A stretch of 64,000 bases of DNA from Planococcus ruber (GTDB lineage: Bacteria > Bacillota > Bacilli > Bacillales_A > Planococcaceae): assembly GCF_022819085.1 (NCBI RefSeq), contig NZ_JALHAG010000004.1, forward strand, positions 186,001-250,000, read 5' to 3'. Of the stretch, positions 48,540-59,248 are shown one piece after another. Position numbers and translations under genes: made by a program. Under the pieces are notes generated by a model that was not told the origin of the DNA, made no database searches, and worked only from the letters and a program-made list of their open reading frames with translations. Positions within the stretch are counted from its first letter, which is position 1; the number at the start of each line of letters is the position of its first letter.

Positions 48540-50885
48540 ATGATTGAATCGAAAAAAAGATGGCGCTTGACCGCGCCTGATGAACAGATAGTAGAAGAAA
48601 TTCAAAAAGAATTATCGATTTCGTCCGTCTTGGCGAAAATCTTAGTGACGCGCGGCCTGACGAGCGCGGAAATGGCCAAAAGATTTATGGACTTGGACCC
48701 AAGCGGCATACATAATCCTTATTTGATGAAAGATATGGATATCGCTGTCGAGCGGATACGCCAAGCCATCGAATCACAGGAGAAAATCATGGTATACGGC
48801 GATTACGATGCCGATGGAGTGACCAGCACGACAGTCATGATGACGGTTTTAGAAGATTTAGGAGCGGACGCAATATTCAAGATTCCTAATCGCTTCAAGC
48901 ATGGCTATGGGCCGAATAAAGAATTGTTCCAGCAAGCATTTGATGAAGGCGTCAAATTGATCGTCACAGTCGACAATGGCATTTCAGGCATCGAAGAAGT
49001 AGCGTTCGCCAATGAGTTAGGCATGGAAGTCATCATCAGCGACCACCACGACATCGGAGACACGATGCCGAATGCACTCGCTATCGTCCATCCGCGCCAT
49101 CCGGCAGGGCATTACCCTTTTGGCGAGCTGGCAGGAGTCGGGGTGGCTTTTAAAATTGCCCAGGCTTTATATGAAGATGTGCCAGATCATTTGTTTGAGC
49201 TTGTTGCAATCGGCACCATCGCGGACTTAGTGCCGCTGCACGACGAGAACCGGCTATTCGTAAAAGAAGGATTATCGGCGCTTCAAAATTCGCCGCGTCC
49301 TGCGATCGAAGCGTTGGCGGAAGTTTCCGGCGTCAAACAGCGTGAAATTACGGAAGAGACGATTGGCTTTATGTTCGGCCCCCGCATCAACGCCATTGGA
49401 CGCTTGCAGGATGCCGACCCGGCAGTAAAACTCTTTATGACGGATGACCCGGGCGAAGCGCGGAACTTGGCAGGCGGCCTGGATGTGCTGAATAAAGAAC
49501 GCCAGGCGATCGTAAAGAAAATTACTGATGAAGCTGTAGCCCAAGTGGATCAGCATTATCCGGATGAGCCGCCGCATGTCATCGTTGTGGCCCAGGAAGG
49601 ATGGAACCCGGGAGTGGTCGGGATTGTTGCATCCAAACTGACGGAAAAATATTATCGTCCGTCGATTGTCTTGTCGCTGAGTCCGGAAACCGGAAAAGCA
49701 AAAGGTTCGGCCCGCAGCATCGAAGGCTTCCATTTATATAACGAGCTTGCTGCTAACCGGGACATTTTGCCGCATTTTGGAGGACACCCGATGGCAGCGG
49801 GAATGACGCTTCAAATGGCGCATGTGGATGAACTGCGGGAAAGGTTGAACCTTCAAGCAAAAAACAGTTTGACAGAGGAAGATTTGATTCCGGTGGTGGA
49901 AATTGACATTCCGGTTCGTCTGGATGAAATCGATATAGAGACGATCGAATCGATGCGCACACTTGCGCCTTTCGGTATGGGCTTTGCGAAGCCGAAGTTT
50001 TTCTTGGAAGGCGTAAAGGTGTCGTCGATCCGGAAAATCGGCGCAGCCCAGAATCACCTGAAGATGGAGCTCGCGCAAGATTCCGGAACGCTGGATGCGG
50101 TCGGCTTTGGCATCGGCTCGATTGGCGACGAATTGACGCCGGATGTGAAAATCGATGTGATTGGCGACTTGCAGATCAATGAGTGGAACGGCCGCAAGAA
50201 ACCGCAATTGATGGTGGAAGATGTACGGACTGACCAGTGGCAGTTATTTGATATCCGTGGAATCCGCCAGGTATCGCGCTGGTCAAAGCTGATTCCTGAC
50301 AAAGGGCAAGTTTTTCTTGCTTTCAAGCCGGAGACCGCAGCAGTTTTCCGGAAGCTCATCGATGAGCCGATCTACAGTCCGGAAACGTTGAACGAACTGG
50401 AGGGGTCGAAACGCCATTTGGTGCTGCTTGACATGCCAGAGACGGAAGAGCAGTTAGCCACAATATTGTCGATTTTTAAACCGCAGCGGATCTATGCCCA
50501 TTTCTATGCGAAGGAATCGCAGTATTTTGAGCAGATCCCTACGCGCGAGCAATTCAAATGGCTGTTTGCGTTTCTTAAAAAGCGCGGATCATTCGATTTC
50601 AGAAAGCACGGCGATGAATTGGCGAAGCATAAAGGCTGGAGCCGGGAATCAATATTTTTCATGCTGCAGGTGTTTTTTGAACTCGGTTTTGTTACACTTA
50701 ACAATGGACTTACAGAGCTTGCTGAATCTCCAGGGAAACGTGATTTGTCGGAGGCGCCGATCTACAAGAAGCGGGAGCAGCAGATTGCGTTGGAGCAGAA
50801 GCTATTGTATGCATCTTATAAAGACTTAAAAGAGTGGTTTGATGCGAAAGTATCAGCCAAGGAGGAAGAACAGATATGGATTTAA
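48540..50885 (+). CDS. recJ: Single-stranded-DNA-specific exonuclease RecJ
   Basis: A 5'-3' ssDNA exonuclease for recombination and mismatch repair, 781 residues. DHH-family motifs are visible: [24 protein letters not shown] and [10 protein letters not shown], then the DHHA1 motif GGHPMAAG. The C-terminal extension (about 560-780) is typical of Firmicutes RecJ. AAGGAAG lies nine bases before 48540 and only three before the alternative ATG at 48534. TATAAT at 48510-48515 is a likely -10 box. The end overlaps the apt start by 10 bases. Confidence 0.97.
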   Translation: MIESKKRWRLTAPDEQIVEEIQKELSISSVLAKILVTRGLTSAEMAKRFMDLDPSGIHNPYLMKDMDIAVERIRQAIESQEKIMVYGDYDADGVTSTTVMMTVLEDLGADAIFKIPNRFKHGYGPNKELFQQAFDEGVKLIVTVDNGISGIEEVAFANELGMEVIISDHHDIGDTMPNALAIVHPRHPAGHYPFGELAGVGVAFKIAQALYEDVPDHLFELVAIGTIADLVPLHDENRLFVKEGLSALQNSPRPAIEALAEVSGVKQREITEETIGFMFGPRINAIGRLQDADPAVKLFMTDDPGEARNLAGGLDVLNKERQAIVKKITDEAVAQVDQHYPDEPPHVIVVAQEGWNPGVVGIVASKLTEKYYRPSIVLSLSPETGKAKGSARSIEGFHLYNELAANRDILPHFGGHPMAAGMTLQMAHVDELRERLNLQAKNSLTEEDLIPVVEIDIPVRLDEIDIETIESMRTLAPFGMGFAKPKFFLEGVKVSSIRKIGAAQNHLKMELAQDSGTLDAVGFGIGSIGDELTPDVKIDVIGDLQINEWNGRKKPQLMVEDVRTDQWQLFDIRGIRQVSRWSKLIPDKGQVFLAFKPETAAVFRKLIDEPIYSPETLNELEGSKRHLVLLDMPETEEQLATILSIFKPQRIYAHFYAKESQYFEQIPTREQFKWLFAFLKKRGSFDFRKHGDELAKHKGWSRESIFFMLQVFFELGFVTLNNGLTELAESPGKRDLSEAPIYKKREQQIALEQKLLYASYKDLKEWFDAKVSAKEEEQIWI

Positions 50886-51388
50886 AGCAGTACGTAACAA
50901 TTGTTGAAGATTGGCCGAAACCGGGCATCAGCTTCAAAGACATCACAACGATCATGGATAATGGCGAAGCGTATAAATACGCGACAGACCAAATGGTGGA
51001 ATACGCTAAAAAGGTCGATGCGGACATCATCGTCGGCCCTGAAGCCCGCGGATTCATCATCGGCTGCCCAGTAGCTTATGCGCTTGGCATCGGCTTTGCA
51101 CCAGTCCGCAAAGAAGGAAAATTGCCGCGTGAAGTGATTCGCGCTGAATATGGCCTTGAGTACGGCAAAGATATTTTGACGATGCACAAAGATGCCATCA
51201 AACCTGGCCAAAAAGTATTGATCACGGATGATCTTTTGGCGACTGGCGGTACGATCGGCGCTACGATCAACTTGGTTGAACAGCTTGGCGGCGTTGTTGT
51301 CGGCTGTGCATTCTTGATTGAATTGACGTATTTGGATGGACGCAAAAACCTAGACGGCTACGACGTTATGACGTTGCTTCAATATTAA
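50876..51388 (+). CDS. apt: Adenine phosphoribosyltransferase
   Basis: Salvages adenine to AMP using PRPP. It has 170 residues with the PRPP-binding motif [13 protein letters not shown] and substrate segment [11 protein letters not shown]. It starts inside the recJ end. In Bacillus relA follows directly; here a beta-helix gene lies between. Confidence 0.98.
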   Translation: MDLKQYVTIVEDWPKPGISFKDITTIMDNGEAYKYATDQMVEYAKKVDADIIVGPEARGFIIGCPVAYALGIGFAPVRKEGKLPREVIRAEYGLEYGKDILTMHKDAIKPGQKVLITDDLLATGGTIGATINLVEQLGGVVVGCAFLIELTYLDGRKNLDGYDVMTLLQY

Positions 51389-51393
51389 CTGAT

Positions 51394-51426
51394 TTCTCTC
51401 TGCCTTTTGGCAGGGGGATTTTTTTA
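51394..51426 (+). terminator. Terminator after apt
   Basis: TCTCTCTGCC pairs with GGCAGGGGGA (two G-T pairs) around TTTT, followed by a long T-run. Confidence 0.88.
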
Positions 51427-51455
51427 TACATGCCGGGGTATGGAAAGGAGAGGTG

Positions 51456-53003
51456 ATGGAAATGGAACTAAGCAAATACCACGATCCAGGAAAAAATAAA
51501 GAATTGATTGCGGCGATTTTGAACGATCCAAAGCCGTTGGCAGAAACGACAAGAGAAACGCTTGAACTTTTTCATTCCGTTAAACATTCAAAGCCGCTTC
51601 CCGTCCACAGTAATTACCGTAAATCGTGGATGGAACGTTTGTGGGCGTTGACCGGCAAAAAACATTCAACGGTGGATCCATATCATTATTCAATTGCAGT
51701 CGCTGGAGGCGAAGCCGTACCCGAATGGAAAAGCGGGCTCGACCGGGAATATGCGAATCTGGAACGTTCGTTTCAGCGAATCGTAAATGTGGAATCTTTC
51801 GGGGCAGTCGGGGACGGAGTGACCGACTCAACGGAAGCCTTCCGAAATGCGATTGGAAGCGGGCAGGTGGACGTCTTTGTCCCTTCCGGCATTTTCATTG
51901 TGCGAAAAATCGAGTTGCCGTCCTGGACTAGGCTGCGCGGAGCGGGCAAAGGGGCAACGGTGATCCGTCTCCACGATGAAGCGCCGAAAAAGCAGCGGCT
52001 CGTCACAAATCGAAACTACGTAAAAGGCAATCATCATATTTCCGTTGAAAACTTAAGCCTCGATTGGAATGTGGAGCGCCTCGGAGATGTTAAAAACACG
52101 AGCGCCGGCCTCAACCATTCCAGCTGCCTGACCTATGCGCATTTGACTTATGGCTGGGTGAAAAATGTCGCGGCGTATAATCCTGGCCTGCACTGCTTTG
52201 ACATTTCGTCTCCGACCTATAATTATGGCGGCGACGGGGTCCGGGCAAGAGGCGGAAGCCGTTACATCTGGCTCGACCGGGCAAGCGGCTTTGGATTTGG
52301 CGACGATGGCATCACCACCCATCACAGCGATTATATTTTCATTTCCAATTCGCATTTCTGCGACCCGAGCGGCCGTTCCCATCAAAAAGGCTTTTCCAAT
52401 TCGAACGGCATCGAAATTGATGACGGCTCACGGTTTGTCTGGCTGTCGAACAACTCGACAGCACGCTGTTTCGGCGGTTTGGAAATTAAAGCCCACGCCA
52501 CTTCGTCAGCTGCGACCGGTGTTTTTATTTCCGGCCATTTATCTGTCCATGACAACCGGTCGTTCAATTTCCGCCATATCGGCCACCATAAAGCGGAAGA
52601 TCCGGATTCACTCAGCGCTTATAATATCGCAGCGCAATATCTTGTATCCGTCGCGCCGGTGTTTGCGGACATGTACGCCGGATCTTCTCCGCGGGCATTG
52701 GTCGTTTCGGGATTCCGCAACGTTGCCATCAACCGCTTCCGCTTTATCGGAGATCCGCACTATGACTATGCTAATCAACCGGCAGCCGCCATCCAATACA
52801 AAGCGGCGAACGTTTCCTTAACGAATGGAACATTTTCCGGATTCCGCACAGCGTCAGCAGACATTTCAATTGCCGGCGGGAAGCAGCCCGCGCTCCATGT
52901 GAAAGCGGCAAATATCCAGTGCCTTTCTTCCGCCAAAAAATCCGTCTATGTCGGAAAAGGAAATTCGACAGCCATAGTTGAACAAATTAAGGCAGATTTG
53001 TGA
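51456..53003 (+). CDS. Pectate-lyase-3-like right-handed beta-helix protein
   Basis: A 515-residue protein. Residues 1-105 form a distinct N-terminal region without signal peptide. From about residue 110 the pectate_lyase_3/GH28-related start ESFGAVGDGVTDSTEAFRNAI leads into repeated beta-helix coils (VENLSLDW, VKNVAAYNPG, IFISNSHFCDPSG). The fold is seen in polysaccharide lyases, hydrolases and phage tailspikes. Substrate is unknown and there is no visible export signal. GAAAGGAG precedes the ATG at 51456; a GTG at 51453 is also in frame. It sits between apt and relA, which are adjacent in Bacillus, so it is an insertion. Confidence 0.8.
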   Translation: MEMELSKYHDPGKNKELIAAILNDPKPLAETTRETLELFHSVKHSKPLPVHSNYRKSWMERLWALTGKKHSTVDPYHYSIAVAGGEAVPEWKSGLDREYANLERSFQRIVNVESFGAVGDGVTDSTEAFRNAIGSGQVDVFVPSGIFIVRKIELPSWTRLRGAGKGATVIRLHDEAPKKQRLVTNRNYVKGNHHISVENLSLDWNVERLGDVKNTSAGLNHSSCLTYAHLTYGWVKNVAAYNPGLHCFDISSPTYNYGGDGVRARGGSRYIWLDRASGFGFGDDGITTHHSDYIFISNSHFCDPSGRSHQKGFSNSNGIEIDDGSRFVWLSNNSTARCFGGLEIKAHATSSAATGVFISGHLSVHDNRSFNFRHIGHHKAEDPDSLSAYNIAAQYLVSVAPVFADMYAGSSPRALVVSGFRNVAINRFRFIGDPHYDYANQPAAAIQYKAANVSLTNGTFSGFRTASADISIAGGKQPALHVKAANIQCLSSAKKSVYVGKGNSTAIVEQIKADL

Positions 53004-53031
53004 AACAATTAAAGGATAATTGCCACAAGGC

Positions 53032-53061
53032 TTTACTTTTACACCTGTTATTTTTTATAAT
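53032..53061 (+). promoter_or_regulatory. Probable promoter of relA
   Basis: A perfect -10 TATAAT (53056-53061) is preceded by TTTACT (53032-53037) with an 18-bp spacer. Confidence 0.6.
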
Positions 53062-53105
53062 AGAAAGATATACTTTTCGAAAAATTAAAAGCAAGGTGGG
53101 CAATT

Positions 53106-55298
53106 ATGGCGAAAGATTTAGTAAGGACACCTGAAGACGTATTTGAGATGGTTGCGTCTTATATGAATGCCGATCATGTAGAAACGATTAAACGGGCATA
53201 TGAAGTAGCGCTGAAAGCCCATGAAGGACAACTCCGCAAATCCGGCGAACCGTATATCGTCCATCCGGTGCAAGTGGCTGGGATACTCGCAGAACTGCAA
53301 ATGGACCCAGCGACTGTTGCTGCAGGCTTTTTGCACGATGTCGTCGAAGACACGACTGTCAGCCGTGAAGACATTGTCCGTGATTTCGATGAAGAAGTCG
53401 CCATGCTGGTGGACGGCGTGACGAAGCTTAGCAAGATTAAATACATGTCCAAAGAAGAGCAGCAAGCAGAAAATCACCGCAAAATGTTTGTCGCAATGGC
53501 TCAGGACATCCGCGTCATTTTGATCAAACTGGCGGACCGCCTGCACAATCTGCGGACGTTGAAATACCAGTCCGTCGAGAAACAGCGCATGAAAGCGAAT
53601 GAAACGTTGGAGATTTTCGCGCCGATTGCACACCGTCTCGGTATCAATACCATTAAATGGGAATTAGAAGACACAGCCCTTCGCTACTTAAATCCGCAGC
53701 AGTATTACCGCATCGTCAACCTGATGAAAAAGAAGCGCACCGAACGCGAAGAATACTTGAATAATGTCATGGATGAAATTCGCAAGCAGCTCAACGAAGT
53801 TGAGATAAAGGCGGATCTTTTTGGGCGTCCAAAACATATTTACAGCATTTACCGCAAAATGGCGATTCAAAACAAGCAGTTCAATGAAATCTATGACCTG
53901 CTCGCTGTCCGGGTAACGGTTGAAAGCATCAAGGATTGCTACGCCGTACTCGGCATCATCCATTCTACGTGGAAGCCGATGCCGGGCCGCTTCAAGGATT
54001 ATATTGCGATGCCGAAGCAGAACCTTTACCAATCGCTCCATACGACGGTCATCGGGCCGCAGGGCGATCCATTGGAAGTGCAGATCCGGACGGAAGAAAT
54101 GCACCGCATCGCCGAATACGGGGTCGCTGCCCACTGGGCGTATAAAGAAGGCAAAAAAGTCGATATGCCGAAGAATACGGTCGATTCGCGTTTGACATGG
54201 TTCCGTGAAATCCTGGATTTCCAGAACGAAGCGGACAACGCGGAAGAGTTCATGGAATCCTTGAAATTCGACTTGTTCTCGGACATGGTTTACGTGTTCT
54301 CACCAAAAGGCGACGTCATCGAAATGCCGGCTGGATCGGTGCCAATCGATTTTGCCTACCGTGTCCATTCGGAAATCGGCAATAAAACCATCGGCGCCAA
54401 AGTGAACGGCAAAATGGTCCCGCTCGATACCGAATTGAAGACAGGCGACATTGTGGAAATTCTCACATCGAAGCAATCATTCGGCCCAAGCCGAGATTGG
54501 CTGAAAATCGCCAAGTCGACGCAGACGAAAAACAAGATCAAGCAATTCTTCAAAAAGCAATTGCGTGTGGACAATGTCCAAAAAGGGAAAGAACTCGTTG
54601 AAAAAGAAATCAAAGCGCAGGATTTTATTCCAAAAGATGTGTTGACGAACGAAAACATCAAACGGGTTTGCGAAAAGTTCAATTTTGCCGGGGAAGACGA
54701 TATGTTTGCAGCGGTCGGCTTTAACGGCATGACGGCGCAGCAAGTCGTCAACCGGCTGGCTGAACGCCAGCGCAAAAAACGCGAGCAGGAAGAAGCGATC
54801 GAGAAATTGACCGTGGAAATGAAATCCAATGCGCCGCGCAAACAGACGGAATCGGGCGTCATTGTCCGCGGCATCGACAACATGATGATCCGCTTGTCCA
54901 AATGCTGCAACCCGGTGCCGGGCGACAGCATCATCGGGTTTATTACGAAAGGCCGCGGCGTTTCCGTGCACCGCGCCGATTGTCCGAACATCCATGCAGA
55001 CCAGATGGACCGCTTGATCCCGGTTGAATGGGACAATTCGGGGCTTCCGGAAAAGAAAGACTACCAAATCGATATCGAAGTGGAAGCTTATGACCGCACC
55101 GGCCTCATCAACGAAGTGATGCAGATGGTCAGCGAAGCGAAAACGACCATCGCTGCCGTCAGCGGCCGAGCCGATTCGAATAAAATCGCGACGATCAACA
55201 TGACGATCCTGATTCCGCATATTACGCATCTGAACCGGGTAGTGGAACGCATCAAACAGATTCCGGATGTCTATTCCGTTCGCCGCGTCACGAACTAA
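53106..55298 (+). CDS. relA: Bifunctional (p)ppGpp synthetase/hydrolase (Rel/RSH)
   Basis: The long RSH enzyme of the stringent response, 730 residues. The hydrolase HD domain (about 30-195) contains FLHDVVEDT, and the synthetase domain (about 235-350) contains [24 protein letters not shown] (about 392-450), a helical and zinc-finger-like region, and a C-terminal ACT domain (about 655-728) follow. The hydrolase signature is intact, so it should both make and degrade ppGpp. AAGGTGGGC is the ribosome site. It lies 9 bases before dtd. Confidence 0.97.
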   Translation: MAKDLVRTPEDVFEMVASYMNADHVETIKRAYEVALKAHEGQLRKSGEPYIVHPVQVAGILAELQMDPATVAAGFLHDVVEDTTVSREDIVRDFDEEVAMLVDGVTKLSKIKYMSKEEQQAENHRKMFVAMAQDIRVILIKLADRLHNLRTLKYQSVEKQRMKANETLEIFAPIAHRLGINTIKWELEDTALRYLNPQQYYRIVNLMKKKRTEREEYLNNVMDEIRKQLNEVEIKADLFGRPKHIYSIYRKMAIQNKQFNEIYDLLAVRVTVESIKDCYAVLGIIHSTWKPMPGRFKDYIAMPKQNLYQSLHTTVIGPQGDPLEVQIRTEEMHRIAEYGVAAHWAYKEGKKVDMPKNTVDSRLTWFREILDFQNEADNAEEFMESLKFDLFSDMVYVFSPKGDVIEMPAGSVPIDFAYRVHSEIGNKTIGAKVNGKMVPLDTELKTGDIVEILTSKQSFGPSRDWLKIAKSTQTKNKIKQFFKKQLRVDNVQKGKELVEKEIKAQDFIPKDVLTNENIKRVCEKFNFAGEDDMFAAVGFNGMTAQQVVNRLAERQRKKREQEEAIEKLTVEMKSNAPRKQTESGVIVRGIDNMMIRLSKCCNPVPGDSIIGFITKGRGVSVHRADCPNIHADQMDRLIPVEWDNSGLPEKKDYQIDIEVEAYDRTGLINEVMQMVSEAKTTIAAVSGRADSNKIATINMTILIPHITHLNRVVERIKQIPDVYSVRRVTN

Positions 55299-55307
55299 GG
55301 AGGAACT

Positions 55308-55748
55308 ATGAGAGTTGTTTTGCAGCGTTCAAAAGAAGCATCCGTAACCGTTGACGGGGAAGTGACGGGTTCGATCGAATCGGGCTACGTCCTGCTTGTC
55401 GGGGTTACGCATGAAGATACACAAAAAGATGTCGACTACGTCGCAGGGAAGATTGCCCAATTGCGGTTGTTTGAAGACGAAGACGGCAAGATGAACCGGT
55501 CGATTTTGGAAAACGGCGGAGACATCCTGTCGATTTCCCAGTTCACCCTTTACGGCGACGTGAAAAAAGGGCGCCGCCCGAGCTTTATCCAAGCTGCGCG
55601 CCCCGAAACGGCTGAACCGATCTGGGAAGCATTCAACGACGCACTCCGAAACAACGGGTTGAAAGTGGAAACCGGCATTTTCGGTGCAATGATGGATGTG
55701 GAGCTTGTCAACGACGGCCCTGTCACGATCGTAGTGGAATCGAAATAA
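55308..55748 (+). CDS. dtd: D-aminoacyl-tRNA deacylase
   Basis: Removes D-amino acids from mischarged tRNA. It has 146 residues with the catalytic motif SQFTLYGD and the cross-subunit motif NDGPVTI near the C-terminus. AAGGAGGAACT precedes the ATG. It follows relA as in Bacillus. Confidence 0.97.
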   Translation: MRVVLQRSKEASVTVDGEVTGSIESGYVLLVGVTHEDTQKDVDYVAGKIAQLRLFEDEDGKMNRSILENGGDILSISQFTLYGDVKKGRRPSFIQAARPETAEPIWEAFNDALRNNGLKVETGIFGAMMDVELVNDGPVTIVVESK

Positions 55749-55750
55749 TA

Positions 55751-55789
55751 AAACCGGCTTGAAGGGGAGACCTTTTGAGCCGGTTTTTT
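55751..55789 (+). terminator. Terminator of relA-dtd
   Basis: AAACCGGCT (55751-55759) pairs with AGCCGGTTT (55778-55786), followed by T residues. Confidence 0.9.
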
Positions 55790-55792
55790 GGT

Positions 55793-55910
55793 TTTATTTG
55801 CGGAAAAAGTTGAGTTGTTTGCGGAATCATCGAGTTTATTTGCACAATAAGTGATTTTATTTGCAGCAACCCGTTCGTTGTTTGCGCAATAGCGGACTTT
55901 ATTTGCAAAA
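55793..55910. repeat. 21-bp-period array, core TTTATTTGC (six units)
   Basis: The G of the TTTGC core falls at 55800, 55821, 55842, 55863, 55884 and 55905; all five intervals are exactly 21 bp. CGAGTT or TGAGTT precedes the core in two units in the same phase. The core is the reverse complement of that in the array at 40264-40389. The array fills the convergent gap between dtd and the amidase gene, between their terminators. Confidence 0.92.
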
Positions 55911-55913
55911 TGC

Positions 55914-55957
55914 ACAAAAAAACAATGCGGAAGAAAATTCTCCGCATTGTTTTTTTA
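55914..55957. terminator. Bidirectional terminator after the amidase gene
   Basis: AACAATGCGG pairs with CCGCATTGTT, with an A-run on the left and a T-run on the right, so it can act in both directions. Confidence 0.92.
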
Positions 55958-57502
55958 CTTTTCTAATTGCGCATCAAAATAATGGATAATGCCGTTATAC
56001 AAACCGAGTGCGGCCTGGTCACGGAATTTGCTGGTTGAAACGATGCGTTCGTCATTGAAATTGCTCAGGAAGCCAAGTTCTACGAGAACAGCAGGCTGGC
56101 GGTTTTCGCGCAGCACTAAATAATTTCCGGGCTGGACGCCGCGGTCGCGCAATTCGACTTTCTTGCCAAGCCCCGCGTTGATGTATTCAGCCAGCGGTTC
56201 CTGGTAATCATGCAAATAATAAGTCGTAAATCCAGAGACGCTGCTGTCATTCGTTGCGTCGTAGTGGAGCGAAATAAAAGCGTCCGCTGCCACTTGATGG
56301 CCGGTGGAAACGCGCTTCCGCAAGTCGACATACACATCGGACTGGCGGGTCAGCACCACTTCTGCTCCGGCAGAACGGAGATGGTGCGTCAACGTTTCAG
56401 CCGTTTTCAACGTAAGGTCTTTTTCTTCGGTGTCGCGTGCTCCGACCGTACCGCCGTCATTCCCGCCATGCCCGGGATCGATGACAATCGTCAAGCCTTC
56501 TAGTGTGCCGGCTTTTCGGTCAGGTTTTTCTTTCTTTTCTTGCTGGACCGTTTCGTTTTCGCCGGTTGTCACGACCCAGGTTGCGATAAAGGCATCTTGG
56601 CCGCCCGGCAAGGAAACTTGGTACCAGTCGCCGTCTTGCCCGATGACCGACAGACGCTCTCCGGCATTTGTGCGGCTGACAACTTCAGAAGAAGTCGAAG
56701 GCTTGGACCGGAGATTGGTGCCATCCGTCAAGACGGTGACCACTTCGGTGTCGGTGCCCGAAACGGTGCTTGCGCTCTTGTCGGATAAATGGCCGTGAAA
56801 AGCATAAACCCAGCCGCTTTCTCCAGCACTCAGTTCGATTTCCACCCAATTGCCTTCCATCGATTTAATCGGGAAGACTTTGCCTTTCCGGACCAAATCC
56901 TTCACATCGGAATTCAAATCCGGTTTCGTGCGGACATTCAATGCGTCTACCGCAATCTCAAAAGAAGAGACGGCAGCTGCTTCAGGCGAGGGGCTGCTGA
57001 CCGAGCTTTCAGAAACGCTTATGTATTGTTTGGCAACAAAACCGCGAGTATTATGGAAATCGATTTCGACCCAGTCACCGGCTTGCTGGATGATGGTCGC
57101 TTGTTCGCCGGCATTCATTTGCGTCAGGACAGAAGACGAAAGATCTGGCTGTGCGCGGACATTCAGCCGGTCTACAGTTGAAACGGCTGTCTCGCCAGAT
57201 GCGCTGCTGCCGGAGTCACTTTTCGCTGAAGTGGTCAGCCAAGAAGCGATCCATCCGGTTTCGCCGTCGATGTTTACTTCGTACCACTCATCCGATTGCG
57301 AAACGACGTTAACGGTTTCGCCTTTTGACAGGGAACCGGTGACGCTATACGATAAGCCCGGACCGCTTCGGATGTTGACGGTAGATGCAGAGATTTTCAT
57401 CTCCGTGCCAGCGGCATAAGCTGCCGGAACATTTGCGGCAGGCAGGCTGCCAGAGGCCAATAAAATAAATAAGATCAAAACAATCGGCCATTTGCGGTTC
57501 AT
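55955..57502 (-). CDS. Secreted N-acetylmuramoyl-L-alanine amidase with four SH3b repeats
   Basis: A wall hydrolase of 515 residues. It has a signal peptide (about 1-31, ending AAYAA), four bacterial SH3 domains (about 37-93, 107-161, 178-238, 250-309; each with an N-V-R-x-x-P or N-L-R-S-K-P type motif) for wall binding, and a C-terminal Amidase_3 domain (about 337-512). Zinc and catalytic residues are visible in IVIDPGHGGNDGG, ISLHYDATND and VELGFLSN. AGGAGGTGC precedes the ATG. It is comparable to YrvJ at this site in Bacillus. Confidence 0.95.
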   Translation of the reverse strand: MNRKWPIVLILFILLASGSLPAANVPAAYAAGTEMKISASTVNIRSGPGLSYSVTGSLSKGETVNVVSQSDEWYEVNIDGETGWIASWLTTSAKSDSGSSASGETAVSTVDRLNVRAQPDLSSSVLTQMNAGEQATIIQQAGDWVEIDFHNTRGFVAKQYISVSESSVSSPSPEAAAVSSFEIAVDALNVRTKPDLNSDVKDLVRKGKVFPIKSMEGNWVEIELSAGESGWVYAFHGHLSDKSASTVSGTDTEVVTVLTDGTNLRSKPSTSSEVVSRTNAGERLSVIGQDGDWYQVSLPGGQDAFIATWVVTTGENETVQQEKKEKPDRKAGTLEGLTIVIDPGHGGNDGGTVGARDTEEKDLTLKTAETLTHHLRSAGAEVVLTRQSDVYVDLRKRVSTGHQVAADAFISLHYDATNDSSVSGFTTYYLHDYQEPLAEYINAGLGKKVELRDRGVQPGNYLVLRENRQPAVLVELGFLSNFNDERIVSTSKFRDQAALGLYNGIIHYFDAQLEK

Positions 57503-57581
57503 GTAGCACCTCCTTGGAACTTATTTAATTGGGACGCGAGGAAAAGAAAATCGGCATGGAATTTTCCTTCGTCTACTTTGT

Positions 57582-57610
57582 ATTATTGTAAAAAATCCGG
57601 CGTTTGTCAA
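57582..57610 (-). promoter_or_regulatory. Promoter of the amidase gene
   Basis: On the minus strand TTGACA (57605-57610) and AATAAT (57582-57587) are separated by 17 bp. The box lies only 6 bp from the -35 box of the divergent hisS promoter. Confidence 0.7.
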
Positions 57611-57616
57611 AAAAGG

Positions 57617-57645
57617 TTGACAAGGATTCGGGGAGTCCTTAAGAT
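57617..57645 (+). promoter_or_regulatory. Promoter of the hisS-aspS T-box leader
   Basis: A perfect -35 TTGACA (57617-57622) and TAAGAT (57640-57645) with a 17-bp spacer; a nearby TATACT (57653-57658) is an alternative -10. Start predicted near 57652. Confidence 0.7.
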
Positions 57646-57664
57646 TAATCATTATACTCATATA

Positions 57665-57937
57665 TTTAGATTTGCCGATGACGAAGAAAGTAATTGCATG
57701 ATTGGCTGAAAAGAGAGGGAAAGTCCTGGGCTGTAAACTTTCCTGCAGGGATCTGTGATGAAAAACACTTAAGAGGCTCCTTTCTGAAAGGCTTATGGCT
57801 TATTAGGAATGGACGGAACCGGCCGTTATCCGGAATGAGAGGATGGACAGTTTTTTTGTGCATCAACTAGGGTGGAACCGCGGAAGCTGAAAATGAGCTC
57901 TCGTCCCTTGCGTAAGCAAGGGGCGAGGGCTTTTTTG
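57665..57937 (+). promoter_or_regulatory. T-box riboswitch upstream of hisS-aspS
   Basis: The conserved T-box AGGGTGGAACCGCGG lies at 57869-57883. The terminator CTCGtCCCTTGC / GCAAGGGgCGAG (about 57899-57927), then six T, follows directly. Stem I begins with a GATGACGAAGAAAGTA-type specifier side; the opposite strand holds CAC at 57766-57768, a histidine codon that fits hisS. The specifier call is tentative because the following base is T rather than the usual purine. Uncharged tRNA would permit readthrough to hisS and aspS. Confidence 0.9.
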
Positions 57938-57964
57938 TTTGGAAAAAATAAGGGAGTGAAGAAA

Positions 57965-59245
57965 ATGAGCATTCAAGCACCACGTGGCACATACGATATT
58001 TTGCCTGGCCAATCGGAGAAATGGCAGGAAATCGAACAGAAAATCAACGAACTATGCCGGCTTTACCAATACAAGGAAATCCGGACGCCGGTTTTTGAGC
58101 ACACCGAATTATTCCAGCGCGGTGTCGGCGATACGACGGATATCGTCCAAAAGGAAATGTATACCTTCCAGGACCGCGGCAATCGCAGTCTGACGCTTCG
58201 TCCGGAAGGGACCGCTTCTGTAGTCCGGTCGTTTGTGGAAAATAAACTATTCGGCTTGCCGGACCAGCCGGTCAAATTATTCTATACGGGCCCGATGTTC
58301 CGCTATGAACGCCCGCAAGCAGGCCGCATGCGCCAATTCGTGCAGTTCGGCGTGGAAGCGATCGGTTCAAAAGATCCGGCGATCGATGCAGAAGTGATTT
58401 CATTGGCGATGGAGCTATACCGTTCCGTCGGTTTGAAGCGGCTGCGCTTAGTCATCAACTCGCTTGGCGACACAGAAAGCAGGCTCGCGCACAAAGAAGC
58501 GCTGGTGGCGCATTTCGCGCCGCGCATCGATGAATTCTGCAGCGACTGCCAGACGCGATTGGAAAAAAATCCGCTGCGCATCCTGGACTGCAAAGTCGAC
58601 CGCGACCACCCGTTGATGGCGACAGCGCCGTCACTTGCCGATTATTTAAATGAAGAATCGCAAGCATATTTTGATGATGTGAAAATGTATCTTGAAGAGC
58701 TTGGCATTGACTATGTGGTCGACCCGAACTTGGTTCGCGGACTCGATTACTACAATCACACCGCTTTTGAAATCATGAGCGACGCCGAAGGCTTTGGCGC
58801 CATCACGACGCTTTGCGGAGGCGGACGCTATAACGGGCTTGTCGAAGACCTCGGCGGACCGGAATCGCCGGGTATCGGCTTTGCGATGAGCATTGAGCGT
58901 CTACTCCTGGCATTGGAAATGGAAAAAGTGGAAATCGGAAAGTCGCAGAATTTGGAAGTGTATGTGATTGCGATGGACGAATCCGCGAAGAAACAAGCGT
59001 TCAGCTTGCTCAAGGATTTCCGGGCAAACGGCATTTCGGCCGATATGGATTATACCGGACGCAAATTGAAAGCCCAGATGAAATCAGCAGACCGCAAAGG
59101 CGCAAGCTACGTCATCGTCATCGGAGAAACGGAAATGGCAAGCGGCAAAGCCGGTTTGAAAGAAATGGCTACCGGCGAACAGCAAGAGCTTTTATTCTCT
59201 GAAATAGCCGAAACGATTAAGAATAGAAAAACATTGGAGGAATAA
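57965..59245 (+). CDS. hisS: Histidyl-tRNA synthetase
   Basis: A class II synthetase of 426 residues. It begins [16 protein letters not shown]. Motif 2 appears as [16 protein letters not shown], the histidine-binding motif as [14 protein letters not shown], and motif 3 as [15 protein letters not shown]. The ATG at 57965 follows AAGGGAGTGAAG; the longer upstream frame runs into the T-box terminator. It lies 3 bases before aspS. Confidence 0.98.
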   Translation: MSIQAPRGTYDILPGQSEKWQEIEQKINELCRLYQYKEIRTPVFEHTELFQRGVGDTTDIVQKEMYTFQDRGNRSLTLRPEGTASVVRSFVENKLFGLPDQPVKLFYTGPMFRYERPQAGRMRQFVQFGVEAIGSKDPAIDAEVISLAMELYRSVGLKRLRLVINSLGDTESRLAHKEALVAHFAPRIDEFCSDCQTRLEKNPLRILDCKVDRDHPLMATAPSLADYLNEESQAYFDDVKMYLEELGIDYVVDPNLVRGLDYYNHTAFEIMSDAEGFGAITTLCGGGRYNGLVEDLGGPESPGIGFAMSIERLLLALEMEKVEIGKSQNLEVYVIAMDESAKKQAFSLLKDFRANGISADMDYTGRKLKAQMKSADRKGASYVIVIGETEMASGKAGLKEMATGEQQELLFSEIAETIKNRKTLEE

Positions 59246-59248
59246 AAC

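Noticed and set aside
55550-55915. Minus-strand frame with repeated A-N-K heptads
   Set aside because: Generated by the TTTATTTGC array and antisense to dtd; no start signal.
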